Positions 10,900-19,934 are shown, counted from the first letter of the stretch. The stretch is 64,000 nucleotides of DNA from CAVRRZ01 sp963723745 (GCA_963723745.1 CAVRRZ010000004.1:558001-622000); one strand, 5' to 3'. Notes: a model not told the origin generated them from the letters alone. Translations and numbers: made by a program.

Positions 10900-11949
10900 G
10901 TGCGTTCACACCGGTCGGGCGAACTGCAGCTGGCCGAGACCGCGGCCTCGGCCGGCACGACGTCCGAGCGCGCCCAGGCCCTGCTCGAGGTCCTCCGCCG
11001 GGTCGTCCCGTTCGACGGTGCCTGGCTGGCACTGGCCGACCCGCTGGGCCACGGCTACCACTCGCTGGCCAGCGTCGACCTGGACGGCCCGACCGTGGCG
11101 TACCTCTCCGGCCCGCTGACGGCGCGGGACATCGAGGTCACCGGCACCGACCGGGCACGACCGCCGTTGAGCCCGTCGGACCTGCCCTACCCGGCCGAGG
11201 AGCTGCGGACCTGGGCCGAGTGCCTGATCCCGTCGGGGATCCACGAGGCGCTGGCGCTCGGCCTGTTCGCACCCGAGGGGCGGCACGTCGGCTTCCTCGC
11301 GCTGCTGTCCGGCAGTCGCCAGCCGCCGTCCCCGGCCATGCGCCGCCGGCTCGGGCGGCTCGCGCCGGTGCTCGCGCACGGCATCGACCCGATGCGTTCG
11401 CTGCTCATCGCCGCGCGGCTGGTCCGGGGTGCCACGGCCGGCGTGGTGCTCCGCGCGGACGGCGGCTGCCAGACGCTTCCCGGCCTGCCGGCCGATGTGC
11501 TGCTGGTTCCCGGCTCCGCCGTCGTGGCAGCCGCACGGGAGCGGACCGGCGACGGGCACGTCTACTCGTCCTTCCTCTGGCCGGTGGGCGGCTCGCACGC
11601 GCCCGGCGGGCACGTGCGCGTCACCGTGCTGGCCGCGCCCGAGGACGTGCCGCCGGGGTTGACCGCTGTGGCCCTGCTGTCACCGGCGACCGACCTGCAG
11701 GGGCTGACCCCGCGGGAACTGGAGGTGCTGGGCCTCCTGGTCGAGGGGTGCTCCAACCACGAGATCGCTCGCACGCTGGTCGTCGCCCCGCGGACCGTGG
11801 CCGCGCACCTGGAGCACCTCCTCGTGAAGCTCGCGGCACCGACGAGGACACTCGCCGCGGTCCGCGCCGAACGGGACGGCCTCTACGTTCCGGCCCTTTC
11901 GCGCCAACCGGCCTGCGCGGGTGAGCGCCGCAGCACGGGCAGGCCGTAG
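10900..11949 (+). CDS. GAF-like sensor with C-terminal LuxR DNA-binding domain
   Basis: I place the start at GTG 10900, preceded by GGGAGG five bases upstream; an in-frame ATG at 10804 has no such site. The 349-residue product has an N-terminal GAF-like region (about 10-170, LLEVLRRVVPFDGAWLALADP) and a LuxR/NarL helix-turn-helix near residues 265-330 (LTPRELEVLGLLVEGCSN, then NHEIARTLVVAPRTVAAHLEHLLVKL). Such proteins are one-component regulators binding small molecules. It has no receiver domain. It is one of two LuxR-type candidates in the window for binding the shared 18-bp palindrome, though no copy precedes this gene itself. Confidence 0.85.
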   Translation: MRSHRSGELQLAETAASAGTTSERAQALLEVLRRVVPFDGAWLALADPLGHGYHSLASVDLDGPTVAYLSGPLTARDIEVTGTDRARPPLSPSDLPYPAEELRTWAECLIPSGIHEALALGLFAPEGRHVGFLALLSGSRQPPSPAMRRRLGRLAPVLAHGIDPMRSLLIAARLVRGATAGVVLRADGGCQTLPGLPADVLLVPGSAVVAAARERTGDGHVYSSFLWPVGGSHAPGGHVRVTVLAAPEDVPPGLTAVALLSPATDLQGLTPRELEVLGLLVEGCSNHEIARTLVVAPRTVAAHLEHLLVKLAAPTRTLAAVRAERDGLYVPALSRQPACAGERRSTGRP

Positions 11950-11968
11950 GGACGTCGTCGCGGGGGCC

Positions 11969-12002
11969 CGACATCGACCGATCGGCCGATCGACCGATGT
12001 CG
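11969..12002. terminator. 34-bp near-perfect palindrome between convergent genes
   Basis: A palindrome centred on GATCGGCCGATC with two mismatched pairs, between the stop of the LuxR gene (11949) and the stop of the tetR gene (12027). Its position between convergent genes suggests a bidirectional terminator, but there is no T tract on either side. An 18-bp part (11981-11998) also matches 16 of 18 positions of the stress palindrome. Confidence 0.4.
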
Positions 12003-12026
12003 AGGGTGCCGGCCGCCCAGGTCACC

Positions 12027-12704
12027 TCAACGTTCGGACGACGGCGTTCCGGGCTTCGGCCCGCCCGGTCGCTGTCCCCGGCCGTCATCCTGGAGGAGCG
12101 GCAGCATCACGTCGTCCACGACGGCCGTCACCAGTTCCTCGTCGATGTGGGCTCCCAGCAGCAGCCAGCGCTGGACGAGGACCGCCGCGCCCGCCTCCGC
12201 AGCGAGCGACGAGCCGGCGGTGGGCCGGAACTCCCCTCGTCCGACCGCACGACCGAGGATCTCGTCGAAGGCCGCGGCCCACTGGGCCACCGGCCCCGAG
12301 TGATACGCGTCTGCCAGTCTGGGGTCGTCGTGCACTGCGCTGAGCAGGGCCCGGTTGGCGCGTCCCGCCGGGCCGTTGAAGTGGACCGCCGCCGAGCTGA
12401 GCAACGCCATGAGGTCGGTCCGGAGCGATCCGGTGTCCGAGACGTCGAGGGTGCCCTCGATCGATCCCTCGGTGTAGTTGGCCAACAGGTCGGTCTTGCC
12501 GGCCCACCGTCGGTAGATGGCGGCCTTGCCGACGCCCGCGGTCTGCGCCACCTCGTCCATGGTGAACCCGCTGAAGCCGAGTCGGGCCAGCACGTCCACC
12601 ACCGCGGCCGTGATCGCCTGGTCCTTCGCGCGGTCCAGCGGACGGCCGCTCGTCCGACGAGCCGGTCGGCGAGCATCTGGCGATCCGGAGTCATCCGACG
12701 CCAT
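12027..12704 (-). CDS. TetR family regulator (first of two paralogues)
   Basis: A 225-residue protein starting at ATG 12704; a longer open frame upstream lacks TetR-like content. The helix-turn-helix lies at about 25-75 (FTMDEVAQTAGVGKAAIYRRW) and is followed by an all-helical ligand-binding domain ending VTAVVDDVMLPLL. The protein closely resembles the TetR at 33429-34058 in both domains. Both are divergent from a LysR gene of one subfamily, so the pair is a duplicated module. An operator-like palindrome at 12765-12784 lies 61 bp before the start and could give autorepression and control of the lysR gene. Confidence 0.88.
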   Translation of the reverse strand: MASDDSGSPDARRPARRTSGRPLDRAKDQAITAAVVDVLARLGFSGFTMDEVAQTAGVGKAAIYRRWAGKTDLLANYTEGSIEGTLDVSDTGSLRTDLMALLSSAAVHFNGPAGRANRALLSAVHDDPRLADAYHSGPVAQWAAAFDEILGRAVGRGEFRPTAGSSLAAEAGAAVLVQRWLLLGAHIDEELVTAVVDDVMLPLLQDDGRGQRPGGPKPGTPSSER

Positions 12705-12764
12705 GGCCCAGACTGTAGGCCGACCCGCCGGGCTGCCGCGCTTCGCCGCCCCCCGGGCGGTGAC

Positions 12765-12784
12765 ACGGCACCCGCTGGTTCCGC
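12765..12784. promoter_or_regulatory. Candidate TetR operator, imperfect 20-bp palindrome
   Basis: ACGGCACCCGCTGGTTCCGC. It matches 15 of 20 bases of the perfect palindrome at 34112-34131 and keeps its right arm GGTTCCGC exactly. Both lie at similar distance (61 and 54 bp) before paralogous tetR genes. Confidence 0.5.
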
Positions 12785-12907
12785 GCCGGCCCCCTACCGT
12801 TCGCAGCACTCAGCCGCCGGGCGACCATGCCAGCAGCCGGCCCCGACGCACGAAGAGGCACAGATGCGCACGACGTCGACCGCACCCCGCCACCGGATCG
12901 GCCGGAC

Positions 12908-13834
12908 GTGGAACTGAGGCAGCTGGAGTACTTCCTGGCCGTCGCCGAGGAGGGATCGTTCACCGCCGCAGCGGCCCGCCTCTACATGGTCCAGTCCAGC
13001 CTGTCGGGGTCCCTGCTGGTCCTGGAACGCGAGCTGGGCACCGAACTGTTCGTCCGCGGCCGCCGCGGCACCGAGCTCACCGACGCCGGACGAGCCCTGG
13101 TCGAGCCGGCGCGTGCCACGCTGGCCCACACCGAGCTGGCGCGCGACGCCGTCGCCGCGGTCACCGGCCTGCTCCGCGGCTCGGTCCGCATCGCCGCGAT
13201 GGCCGTCCCCCGGGTCGTCGACGTGGCCGACACCATCCGCGAATTCCAGTTGGAGCACCCGGGCATCGACGTGCACGTCCTGCCGGCGAGCGCTCAGGGA
13301 ATGGTGGACCTCGTCACCGACGGACAGGTGGACTTCGCCATCGGCCCACGAACCCCGCGGGTCGGTCCCGCCCTGCGTTTCATCCCCCTCATCAGCACGC
13401 CACTCGCCCTCGTGTGCCCCACCGACCACCGGCTCGCCGGGGCGCGCGACGTGGCCCCCGCCGACGCCGTGGAGGAACCGATCATCGACCTCGCCCGCGG
13501 ATGGTGGATCCGGGCGCTGTTCGACGCCTGGGTGCAGGAGAGTTCGCTGCGACGCCGGGTCCGGCTCGAGATCAACGAGTGGCTGCCACTGCAGAGCATG
13601 GTGCAACGCGGCATGGGCGTCGCCTACGGCCCCGAGGCCTGCATCGACCACGAGACGTTCCCCGGCGTGGCGACGGCCACGCTGGCCGGTGCACCCCTGT
13701 GGGAGGTCGGGGTCATCGCACGGGACGAGTCACTCCGCGGTGCCGCGGGTCGCTCCTTCCTCGCCGACTATCTCGACCGGTGCGGCCGGTCGGCACCGGG
13801 CTCGGCCCGCGCTCTGGTCACGACCTCACCCTGA
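12908..13834 (+). CDS. LysR family regulator, paralogue A
   Basis: I choose GTG 12908 because it gives the canonical opening VELRQLEYFLAVAEEGSFTAAAARL; the open frame extends back to an ATG at 12827, whose extra 27 residues are not LysR-like. The 308-residue product has the winged helix-turn-helix (about 1-60) and a LysR effector domain. It is strongly similar along its length to the LysR proteins at 31337 and 34404 (QSSLSxSLLxLExxLGTxLFVRGRRG, VQRGxGxxYGP, LRGAAGRxFL). It is divergent from a TetR gene, as is the copy at 34404. Target genes are unknown. Confidence 0.88.
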   Translation: MELRQLEYFLAVAEEGSFTAAAARLYMVQSSLSGSLLVLERELGTELFVRGRRGTELTDAGRALVEPARATLAHTELARDAVAAVTGLLRGSVRIAAMAVPRVVDVADTIREFQLEHPGIDVHVLPASAQGMVDLVTDGQVDFAIGPRTPRVGPALRFIPLISTPLALVCPTDHRLAGARDVAPADAVEEPIIDLARGWWIRALFDAWVQESSLRRRVRLEINEWLPLQSMVQRGMGVAYGPEACIDHETFPGVATATLAGAPLWEVGVIARDESLRGAAGRSFLADYLDRCGRSAPGSARALVTTSP

Positions 13835-13874
13835 GCAGCGCCGTGATCGACGGCTGCGGCCATGGCGAACGCGG

Positions 13875-14267
13875 TCAGGCGTCGGCACCGACGGGCAGGC
13901 GCACGGTGAACGTCGCGCCTGCGCCGGGTTCGGTGTCCACGGCGAGAGTGCCGCCGTGGCCCCGGACCACCGCGCGCACGAGCGGCAGCCCTTGTCCACT
14001 GCTGTGGCCGACCGCCTTGGTCGTGAAGAAGGGCTCGAACATCTTCGTGAGCACGTCGTCGACGATGCCGTCGCCGGTGTCGCTGACGGCTGCGACGGCC
14101 TGGTCACCTTCCAGCCACGTACGCACGCCCAGCGTGCCTCGCCGTCCTGTCTCGCGCATGGCGTCCACCGCGTTCGAGATCAGGTGCATGAAGACCTGGT
14201 CAACCTCGGCGATGTCGAACCGCACCGGCGGGATCCGACCGAGGTCGAGCTGCAGCCCGGACGACGC
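13875..14267 (-). pseudogene. Histidine kinase remnant: C-terminal ATPase domain only
   Basis: About 130 codons encode a HATPase_c domain: the N box NAVDAM, then DTGDGI (G1), a FEPFFTTK F box, GQGLPLVRAVVRGHGG (G2) and a final TFTVRLP. The sequence parallels the last quarter of the intact PAS-histidine kinase at 26285-27823, but the sensor, dimerisation and phosphoacceptor His parts are missing. The reading breaks off at about 14267, directly beside the palindrome at 14273-14290, and no start codon with a ribosome-binding site is present. It looks like a truncated duplicate. The alternative, a free-standing ATPase, is less likely because a start is lacking. Confidence 0.7.
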
Positions 14268-14272
14268 GCCAG

Positions 14273-14290
14273 ATCGGCAGGTCTGCCGAT
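14273..14290. promoter_or_regulatory. 18-bp palindromic operator-like site upstream of the DUF2267-like gene
   Basis: ATCGGCAGGTCTGCCGAT, a nearly perfect palindrome (8-bp arms around GT), 83 bp before the GTG of the downstream gene and immediately beside the kinase remnant. Confidence 0.7.
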
Positions 14291-14373
14291 GGTCTGCCCG
14301 GGCGGCATCCCCCAGGTTGGAGCACCGGGGCGGTCTGCCGCGTCCGCCCTTCGGAAGGCCCCGAGGAGGAGCA

Positions 14374-14751
14374 GTGCAGTACGACGACTTCGTCTCGTCC
14401 GTCCAGGTCCGCAGCGGCCGCCCCCGCGACGAGACCGAGACGCTCGTCCATGCGACGTTGCGCGTGCTGGCCGAGCGGCTCACCGCCGGTGAGGCCGACG
14501 ACCTGCGCGCCCAGCTCCCCGGGGAGCTGCAGGCCGACCTGATCCCACCGGAACCGGAGGCACGGGCCTTCGGGCCCGACGAGTTCGCGCGACGGGTCGC
14601 GCGGATGGCGCGGGTGTCCGAGGCGGACGCGCGGGAAGGCATGGTCGCCGTGCTCGCCACGACCCGCGACGCGGTCGAGCCGGGCGAGTTCGACGACGTG
14701 CTGTCCCAGCTGGGCGGGGAGTTCGCCCGCCTCGTGCCCGGATCGACGTAG
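14374..14751 (+). CDS. DUF2267-like small protein
   Basis: A 125-residue soluble protein, start GTG 14374 with AGGAGG at 14364-14369. Two similar helical halves are visible: ETETLVHATLRVLAERLTAGEADDLRAQLP and then VSEADAREGMVAVLATTRDAVEPGEFDDVLSQLG. This doubled pattern, ending each time in an LP or LG, matches the DUF2267 family. The molecular function of that family is not established; members are often found among stress genes. A single-gene unit behind its own copy of the shared palindrome, it is convergent with the chaperone/redox operon. Confidence 0.75.
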   Translation: MQYDDFVSSVQVRSGRPRDETETLVHATLRVLAERLTAGEADDLRAQLPGELQADLIPPEPEARAFGPDEFARRVARMARVSEADAREGMVAVLATTRDAVEPGEFDDVLSQLGGEFARLVPGST

Positions 14752-14870
14752 GTCCGGGCGGTGGTGTCCCCGACGAGCGCCGCTGCGACCAGACCGCCCA
14801 CCGGCTGGCGGCGGCCAGGTCCCTGAGCCCAGCTGCGACGCCGGTAGCCCTCCCCCCTCCTCCGCTGCGA

Positions 14871-16583
14871 TCAGCGCGCCGCGGCCAGGTGCTCGTGCAC
14901 CATGCGGACCGCCATGGCGCCCTCTCCCACGGCCGAGGCCACCCGCTTGACCGAGCCACTGCGCACGTCGCCCGCCGCGAAGACGCCGGGCAGGCTGGTC
15001 TCCAGCATCAGCGGCACGTGCTGCACGGCGTCCTCCGACTGCGCCGTCCGGCGGGCCGCCGGCCCGGTCACGACGTACCCACCCGTGTCGCGGGTCACCG
15101 AATCGGGCAGCCACGTCGTGCTCGGGTCCCCGCCGATGAACACCATCAGATCCCGCGCGGGCAGTCGCGTGCGCTCGTCACTCTCGAGGTCCCTGGCGAC
15201 GACCGCCTGGAGCCGACCCCCGTCGCCCTCCAGGTCCTCGACCACGCTGTGCAGATGCACCTCGATGCGCGGGTCCTGCGTGATCCGGTCGGCGAGGTAG
15301 CGCGACATGTTCTCGTCGAGCCTTTCCTCCCTGACCACCATGCGGACCTCGGCGGCATGGTCGGCGAGGAAGACCGCCGCCTGCCCCGCCGAGTTGCCCC
15401 CGCCCACCACGACCACGGGGTCACCGACGCACTGCCTGGCCTCCAGCGGCGTCGCGGCGTAGTACACGCAGGTGTCCTCGAACTCCTCCAGCCGTGGCAG
15501 GGGGAGACGGCGGATCCGCATGCCGGTCGCGACGATCACGCACCGCGTGGCCAGGTGACTCCCGTCGGCGAACCGCAGGTCGTAGCTCCCGTTCCGCTGC
15601 TCGAGCCCCACCACCTCGGCCGGCACGGAGCGATGGGCGCCGAACTTGTCCGCCTGCAGAACCGCGCGCTCGGCCAGCTCGCCACCGGAGATGCCGCCAG
15701 GGAACCCGAGGTAGTTCTCGATGCTCGACGTCCGGGCTGCCTGGCCGCCCGTCCCGACCGCGTCGAGCAGCGCCGTGTCCAAGCCCTCCGACGCGGCGTA
15801 GACCGCGGCGGCGAGTCCCGCGGGGCCGGCACCGACGACCACCAGGTCGCAGACCTCGGCGTCCTTGCCGAGGTCGCGCAACCCGAACTCCGCGGCCAGC
15901 TCGGCGGTCGTCGGATTGCGCAGCAGCCGGTCCCGGTACAGCACGACCGGCGTGTCCTCGGGTCCGAGTCCGACCTCGCGCAGGATGCGCTCTGCCGTCG
16001 GATCGGTCTCCAGGTCGAGGAACCGGTGCGGCAGCCGGTTGCGGGCGGCGAACTCGCGCAGCTGCCGGCTGGCGGCGGAGTACCGGGAGCCGATGATCCG
16101 GAAGCCGAGGCCCTCGCCGAGCGCCAGCGCGCGCCGGGCCAGGAAGGCGTGCAGCACCATGTCGCCGAACCTGGGGTCCCTGGTCACGAAGGCGCGCAGC
16201 CGGTCGCCCGCGACCGCGAGCACCTCGCCCGGGTCGACGACGACGTTGGTCAGGAAGGCCGGCTGCCCCGTGAGGATGCCCAGCTCGCCGAGGAAGCGGC
16301 CCGGTCCGTGCACCCGGGCCACGCGCTGCGCCGGCGTCCCGAAGGCCTCGGCGACGGCGACCCGGCCCGAGAGCACGACGTAGAAGGTCTGCTCCCGGTC
16401 CCCCTCGGCGATGAGCACCTCACCACGCGTGGTGGGCCGACGCTCGCCCACGGCCTCCAGCGCCCGGGTCTGCGCCTCGTCGAGCCGCGGGAAGGCCCCG
16501 TACATGTCCGGGGTCTCGCCGGGCGGTACGTCCGCGAGCAGATCCTCCAGCGCCCGGTCCTCACCCGTCGCCCGGGTGGTCAC
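14871..16583 (-). CDS. Cyclic-nucleotide-binding domain / thioredoxin-fold / thioredoxin-reductase-like fusion
   Basis: A 570-residue protein starting at GTG 16583, overlapping the preceding gene by four bases. It has a cNMP-binding domain (about 30-140, FLGELGILTGQPAF), a thioredoxin/glutaredoxin-like segment whose active site is SRYSAAS rather than CxxC (about 153-230), and a two-domain flavoprotein with FAD-binding GAGPAG (251-256) and NADPH-binding VVVGGGNSAG. At the usual redox-active CxxC of thioredoxin reductase it has YAATPLEARQC (375-385), so it cannot work by classical dithiol exchange. It may be a sensor or an oxidoreductase with a different acceptor. Known homologues share this layout. 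It is the last gene of the chaperone operon, after a thioredoxin. Confidence 0.85.
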   Translation of the reverse strand: MTTRATGEDRALEDLLADVPPGETPDMYGAFPRLDEAQTRALEAVGERRPTTRGEVLIAEGDREQTFYVVLSGRVAVAEAFGTPAQRVARVHGPGRFLGELGILTGQPAFLTNVVVDPGEVLAVAGDRLRAFVTRDPRFGDMVLHAFLARRALALGEGLGFRIIGSRYSAASRQLREFAARNRLPHRFLDLETDPTAERILREVGLGPEDTPVVLYRDRLLRNPTTAELAAEFGLRDLGKDAEVCDLVVVGAGPAGLAAAVYAASEGLDTALLDAVGTGGQAARTSSIENYLGFPGGISGGELAERAVLQADKFGAHRSVPAEVVGLEQRNGSYDLRFADGSHLATRCVIVATGMRIRRLPLPRLEEFEDTCVYYAATPLEARQCVGDPVVVVGGGNSAGQAAVFLADHAAEVRMVVREERLDENMSRYLADRITQDPRIEVHLHSVVEDLEGDGGRLQAVVARDLESDERTRLPARDLMVFIGGDPSTTWLPDSVTRDTGGYVVTGPAARRTAQSEDAVQHVPLMLETSLPGVFAAGDVRSGSVKRVASAVGEGAMAVRMVHEHLAAAR

Positions 16584-16852
16584 GCCGGCGCCTCGTCGAC
16601 GAAGCACCACCGCCAGTCCTCGCCCGGCTCGAACGACCGGATGATCGGATGGCCGACCACCCCGGCGTGCCGGCGGGCGTGCCTGCCCGGGGACTGGTCG
16701 CAACAGCCGACGTGCCCGCAGGTGAGGCACAGCCGCAGGTGCACCCAGGGGGACCCGATCCGCAGGCACTCCTCGCAGCCCTGCGGAGTGCGGGGAACGA
16801 CCCCCTCGCGCACGAAGACGATGTGGGGGTCGACGCCGACGGGGATGGTCAT
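16580..16852 (-). CDS. UBP-type zinc-finger protein
   Basis: A 90-residue protein with the ubiquitin-protease zinc-finger pattern: Cys26, Cys29, Cys42, Cys45, Cys50, His58, His62 and His68 (CEECL, LCLTCGHVGCCDQS, RHARRHAGVVGHP). In bacteria this domain stands alone and its ligand is unknown, since ubiquitin is absent; it often accompanies the CNBD/thioredoxin-reductase fusion, as here. It overlaps both neighbours by four bases, showing tight translational coupling. Confidence 0.85.
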   Translation of the reverse strand: MTIPVGVDPHIVFVREGVVPRTPQGCEECLRIGSPWVHLRLCLTCGHVGCCDQSPGRHARRHAGVVGHPIIRSFEPGEDWRWCFVDEAPA

Positions 16853-17313
16853 CGGTCCTCGTTTCCCTTCGACTGCAGTGCCTGGTCCAGCCAGGTGCGC
16901 AACGCCGGTTCCGGGGCGGCTCCGGGCTGACGAGCGAGGACCTCGCCGTCGCGCAGCACCATCAGGGTCGGCACCGCGCGCACCTCGAACCGCTGGGACA
17001 GACGGGGCGCCTGGTCGACGTCGACCTTGACCAGCTTCAGCTCGCCGGCCCGGTCAGTGGCGATCCGCTCCAGGGCCGGGCTGACCATCCGGCAGGGCCC
17101 GCACCACGTCGCCCAGAGGTCCACCAGCACCGGGACCGGAGCCCGCTCCGCCACCTCGGCGAAGTCGTCGTCACCCGCGTCGACGATCCAGGGCAGGCGC
17201 TGGTGGCAGTTGCCGCACTTCGGGGTGCTCTCTGCCACGGCCGGCACCCGGTTCCTCTTCGAGCAGTGCGCGCAGGTGACGATGCTCGTCCGTGCGGTCG
17301 CGGGAGCACTCAT
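16849..17313 (-). CDS. Thioredoxin with N-terminal zinc ribbon (TrxC type)
   Basis: A 154-residue protein with an N-terminal zinc ribbon (Cys14, Cys17, Cys33, Cys36) and a thioredoxin domain carrying the active site WCGPC (Cys71, Cys74) and the cis-proline region VRAVPTL. This is the layout of thioredoxin 2, a cytoplasmic disulfide reductase often induced by oxidative stress and sensitive to zinc release on oxidation. It starts inside the clpB stop (ATGA overlap 17310-17313), so its expression follows the chaperones. Confidence 0.9.
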   Translation of the reverse strand: MSAPATARTSIVTCAHCSKRNRVPAVAESTPKCGNCHQRLPWIVDAGDDDFAEVAERAPVPVLVDLWATWCGPCRMVSPALERIATDRAGELKLVKVDVDQAPRLSQRFEVRAVPTLMVLRDGEVLARQPGAAPEPALRTWLDQALQSKGNEDR

Positions 17314-19934
17314 GACTGCGCTCCCATCATCTGGTGGGTGACGACGAGCCGGTCGCCGTCCACGTCGACCCGCACGGTCGAGCCCTCGATCGCCCCGTCG
17401 CGCAGCAGCGCCCGGGCGACCTGGGTCTCCACCTCCCTGGCGATGAACCGCCGCAGCGGCCGCGCACCGTAGACCGGGTCGTAGCCCTCCCGGGCGATGA
17501 AGCGCTTGGCCTCCTCGGTGATCTCCACCGTGATGGTGCGTTCGGAGAGGCGGACGCGGAGGTCGGCGAGCATCAGCTCGACGATGTTCTCGATCTCGCC
17601 CGGGTTGAGCGGCGTGAACAGCACGGTGTCGTCGACCCGGTTGAGGAACTCCGGCCGGAAGTGGCCCCGCAGCTCGGCCATCACGAGGTCACGTGACTCG
17701 GGCTTGAGCTGGCCGTCGTCGGTGACGCCGTCGAGCAGGTACTGCGACCCGATGTTCGACGTCATGATGATCACGGTGTTGCGGAAGTCGACGGTGCGGC
17801 CCTGCGCGTCGGTGAGCCGGCCGTCGTCGAGCACCTGCAGCAGCGTGTTGAAGACGTCCGGGTGCGCCTTCTCGATCTCGTCGAAGAGGACGACGGCGTA
17901 CGGACGGCGGCGGACCGCCTCGGTGAGCTGCCCGCCCTCCTCGTAGCCGACGTAGCCGGGCGGGGCGCCGACCAGCCGCGACACGGTGTGCCGCTCCTGG
18001 TACTCGCTCATGTCGATCCGGACGATGTTGTCCTCCGAGTCGAACAGCGCCTCGGCCAGAGCCTTGGCCAGCTCCGTCTTCCCGACGCCGGTCGGGCCGA
18101 GGAAGATGAACGAGCCGGTCGGCCGCTTCGGGTCCTTCACCCCGGACCGGGCACGGATGATCGCGTCCGCGACCGCCTGCACCGCCTCGTCCTGGCCGAC
18201 GACGCGGCGGTGCAGCACCTCGTCGAGGCGCAGCAGCTTCTCCCGCTCGCCCTCGGTCAGTCGGGACACCGGGATGCCGGTCCACACCGAGACGATCTCG
18301 GCGATCTCCTCGGCGGTGACCACCTCGCGCAGCAGGCTGTGCTCGCCCTGCTTCTCGGCGAGCCGTCGCTCCTCGGTCTCCAGCCTGCGTTCCAGCTCGG
18401 CCAGCCGGCTGAAGCGGAGCTCGGCGGCGCGATTGAGGTCGTAGGCCCGCTCGGCCTCCTGGATCTCGTGGCGGACCTGCTCCAGCTCCGCCCGCAGTTC
18501 CTGGACCCGCTTGATGGCCTGCCGCTCGGCGTTCCACTGCGCCCGCATGGCATCCGCCTCGCCGCGCAGGTCGGCCAGTTCGCGGCGGAGCTGGTCCAGG
18601 CGGGCGACCGACGCGGGATCGTCCTCCTGTTCCAGCGCCGCCTCCTCGATCTCGAGCCGCATCACCCGGCGGGTGATCTCGTCGAGCTCGGCGGGCATGG
18701 AGTCGATCTCGGTGCGCAACCGGGCGCACGCCTCGTCGACGAGATCGATGGCCTTGTCGGGCAGGAACCGGTCGGTCAGGTAGCGGTGGCTCAGCGTCGC
18801 CGCCGCGATCAGCGAGCCGTCGAGGATCCGGACGCCGTGGAACACCTCGAACCGCTCGCGCAGCCCGCGCAGGATCGAGACCGCGTCCTCGACCGTCGGC
18901 TCGTCGACGAAGACGGGCTGGAAGCGGCGCTCCAGAGCGGCGTCCTTCTCGATGTACTTCCGGTACTCGGTGAGCGTGGTCGCGCCGATCATGTGCAACT
19001 CGCCGCGGGCCAGCATCGGCTTGAGCATGTTGCCCGCGTCCATCGAGCCCTCGGACGCACCGGCCCCGACCACGTTGTGCAACTCGTCGATGAACAGCAG
19101 GATCCGGCCCTCGGCCGCCTTCACCTCGGTCAGCACCGCCTGGAGCCGTTCCTCGAACTCGCCGCGGTACTTCGCCCCCGCGATCAGCAGGCCCATGTCG
19201 AGGGAGAAGACCGTGCGGTCGCGCAGCCCCTCGGGGACGTCCCCGTTGAGGATCCGCTGGGCCAGCCCCTCGACGATGGCGGTCTTGCCGACACCGGGCT
19301 CGCCGAGGAGGACGGGGTTGTTCTTCGACTTCCGGGACAGGATCTGGATCACGCGCCGGATCTCGGCGTCGCGGCCGATCACCGGGTCGAGCCGGCCGGA
19401 ACGCGCCGACTCGACCAGGTCCATCCCGTACTTCGTGAGCGCCTCGTAGGAGCCCTCCGGGGTCGCGGAGGTGACCCGCTGGTTGCCGCGCACCTGCGTG
19501 AGCGCGGACAGGAAGGCGTCCCGGGTGACGCCGTGCTGCGCCAGCACCCGCCCGGCCCCGGTGGCCGAGCCGGTCTCCGCCAGCGCGACGAGCAGGTGCT
19601 CGACCGACACGTACTCGTCCTTCATGCGCCTGGCCTCGCGGTCGGCGGCGTCCAGGAGCCGGGCCACCCGCTGCGTCAGCGACACCTGCCCCGGCTGGGG
19701 GGCGGCGCCCGTGGTCCGTGGCTTGCGGGAGAGCTCCGCTGCCGTGTCCTTGCGCAGGGCCGCAGGGTCGGCTCCCATCGCCGAGATCAGCCGCGGGACG
19801 AGGCCGTCGGGCTGGTCGAGGAGCGCCATGAGCAGGTGCTCGACGTCGATCTCGGTGTGGCCGTGCTCGATCGCCAGGGTCTGGGCGGCGGCGAGCGCCT
19901 CCTGGGACTTCTGGGTCAGGCGGTTCAGGTCCAT
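17310..19934 (-). CDS. clpB: ClpB disaggregase
   Basis: An 874-residue AAA+ chaperone starting at ATG 19934 (MDLNRLTQKSQEALAAAQ). It has the Clp N domain (about 1-145), AAA-1 with GEPGVGKT, a long charged coiled-coil middle domain (about 400-530) and AAA-2 with GPTGVGKT. Unlike the ClpC-type protein at 1440-3959, it lacks the LGF ClpP-binding loop, having a normal ClpB stretch after MTSNIGSQYL. With DnaK and its co-chaperones it would dissolve protein aggregates. Its start lies ten bases inside the cbpM gene. Confidence 0.95.
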   Translation of the reverse strand: MDLNRLTQKSQEALAAAQTLAIEHGHTEIDVEHLLMALLDQPDGLVPRLISAMGADPAALRKDTAAELSRKPRTTGAAPQPGQVSLTQRVARLLDAADREARRMKDEYVSVEHLLVALAETGSATGAGRVLAQHGVTRDAFLSALTQVRGNQRVTSATPEGSYEALTKYGMDLVESARSGRLDPVIGRDAEIRRVIQILSRKSKNNPVLLGEPGVGKTAIVEGLAQRILNGDVPEGLRDRTVFSLDMGLLIAGAKYRGEFEERLQAVLTEVKAAEGRILLFIDELHNVVGAGASEGSMDAGNMLKPMLARGELHMIGATTLTEYRKYIEKDAALERRFQPVFVDEPTVEDAVSILRGLRERFEVFHGVRILDGSLIAAATLSHRYLTDRFLPDKAIDLVDEACARLRTEIDSMPAELDEITRRVMRLEIEEAALEQEDDPASVARLDQLRRELADLRGEADAMRAQWNAERQAIKRVQELRAELEQVRHEIQEAERAYDLNRAAELRFSRLAELERRLETEERRLAEKQGEHSLLREVVTAEEIAEIVSVWTGIPVSRLTEGEREKLLRLDEVLHRRVVGQDEAVQAVADAIIRARSGVKDPKRPTGSFIFLGPTGVGKTELAKALAEALFDSEDNIVRIDMSEYQERHTVSRLVGAPPGYVGYEEGGQLTEAVRRRPYAVVLFDEIEKAHPDVFNTLLQVLDDGRLTDAQGRTVDFRNTVIIMTSNIGSQYLLDGVTDDGQLKPESRDLVMAELRGHFRPEFLNRVDDTVLFTPLNPGEIENIVELMLADLRVRLSERTITVEITEEAKRFIAREGYDPVYGARPLRRFIAREVETQVARALLRDGAIEGSTVRVDVDGDRLVVTHQMMGAQS

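Noticed and set aside
11981..11998. A further match (16 of 18) to the stress palindrome
   Set aside because: It lies within a larger palindrome between two convergent genes, not before a start codon, and is better explained as a termination structure.
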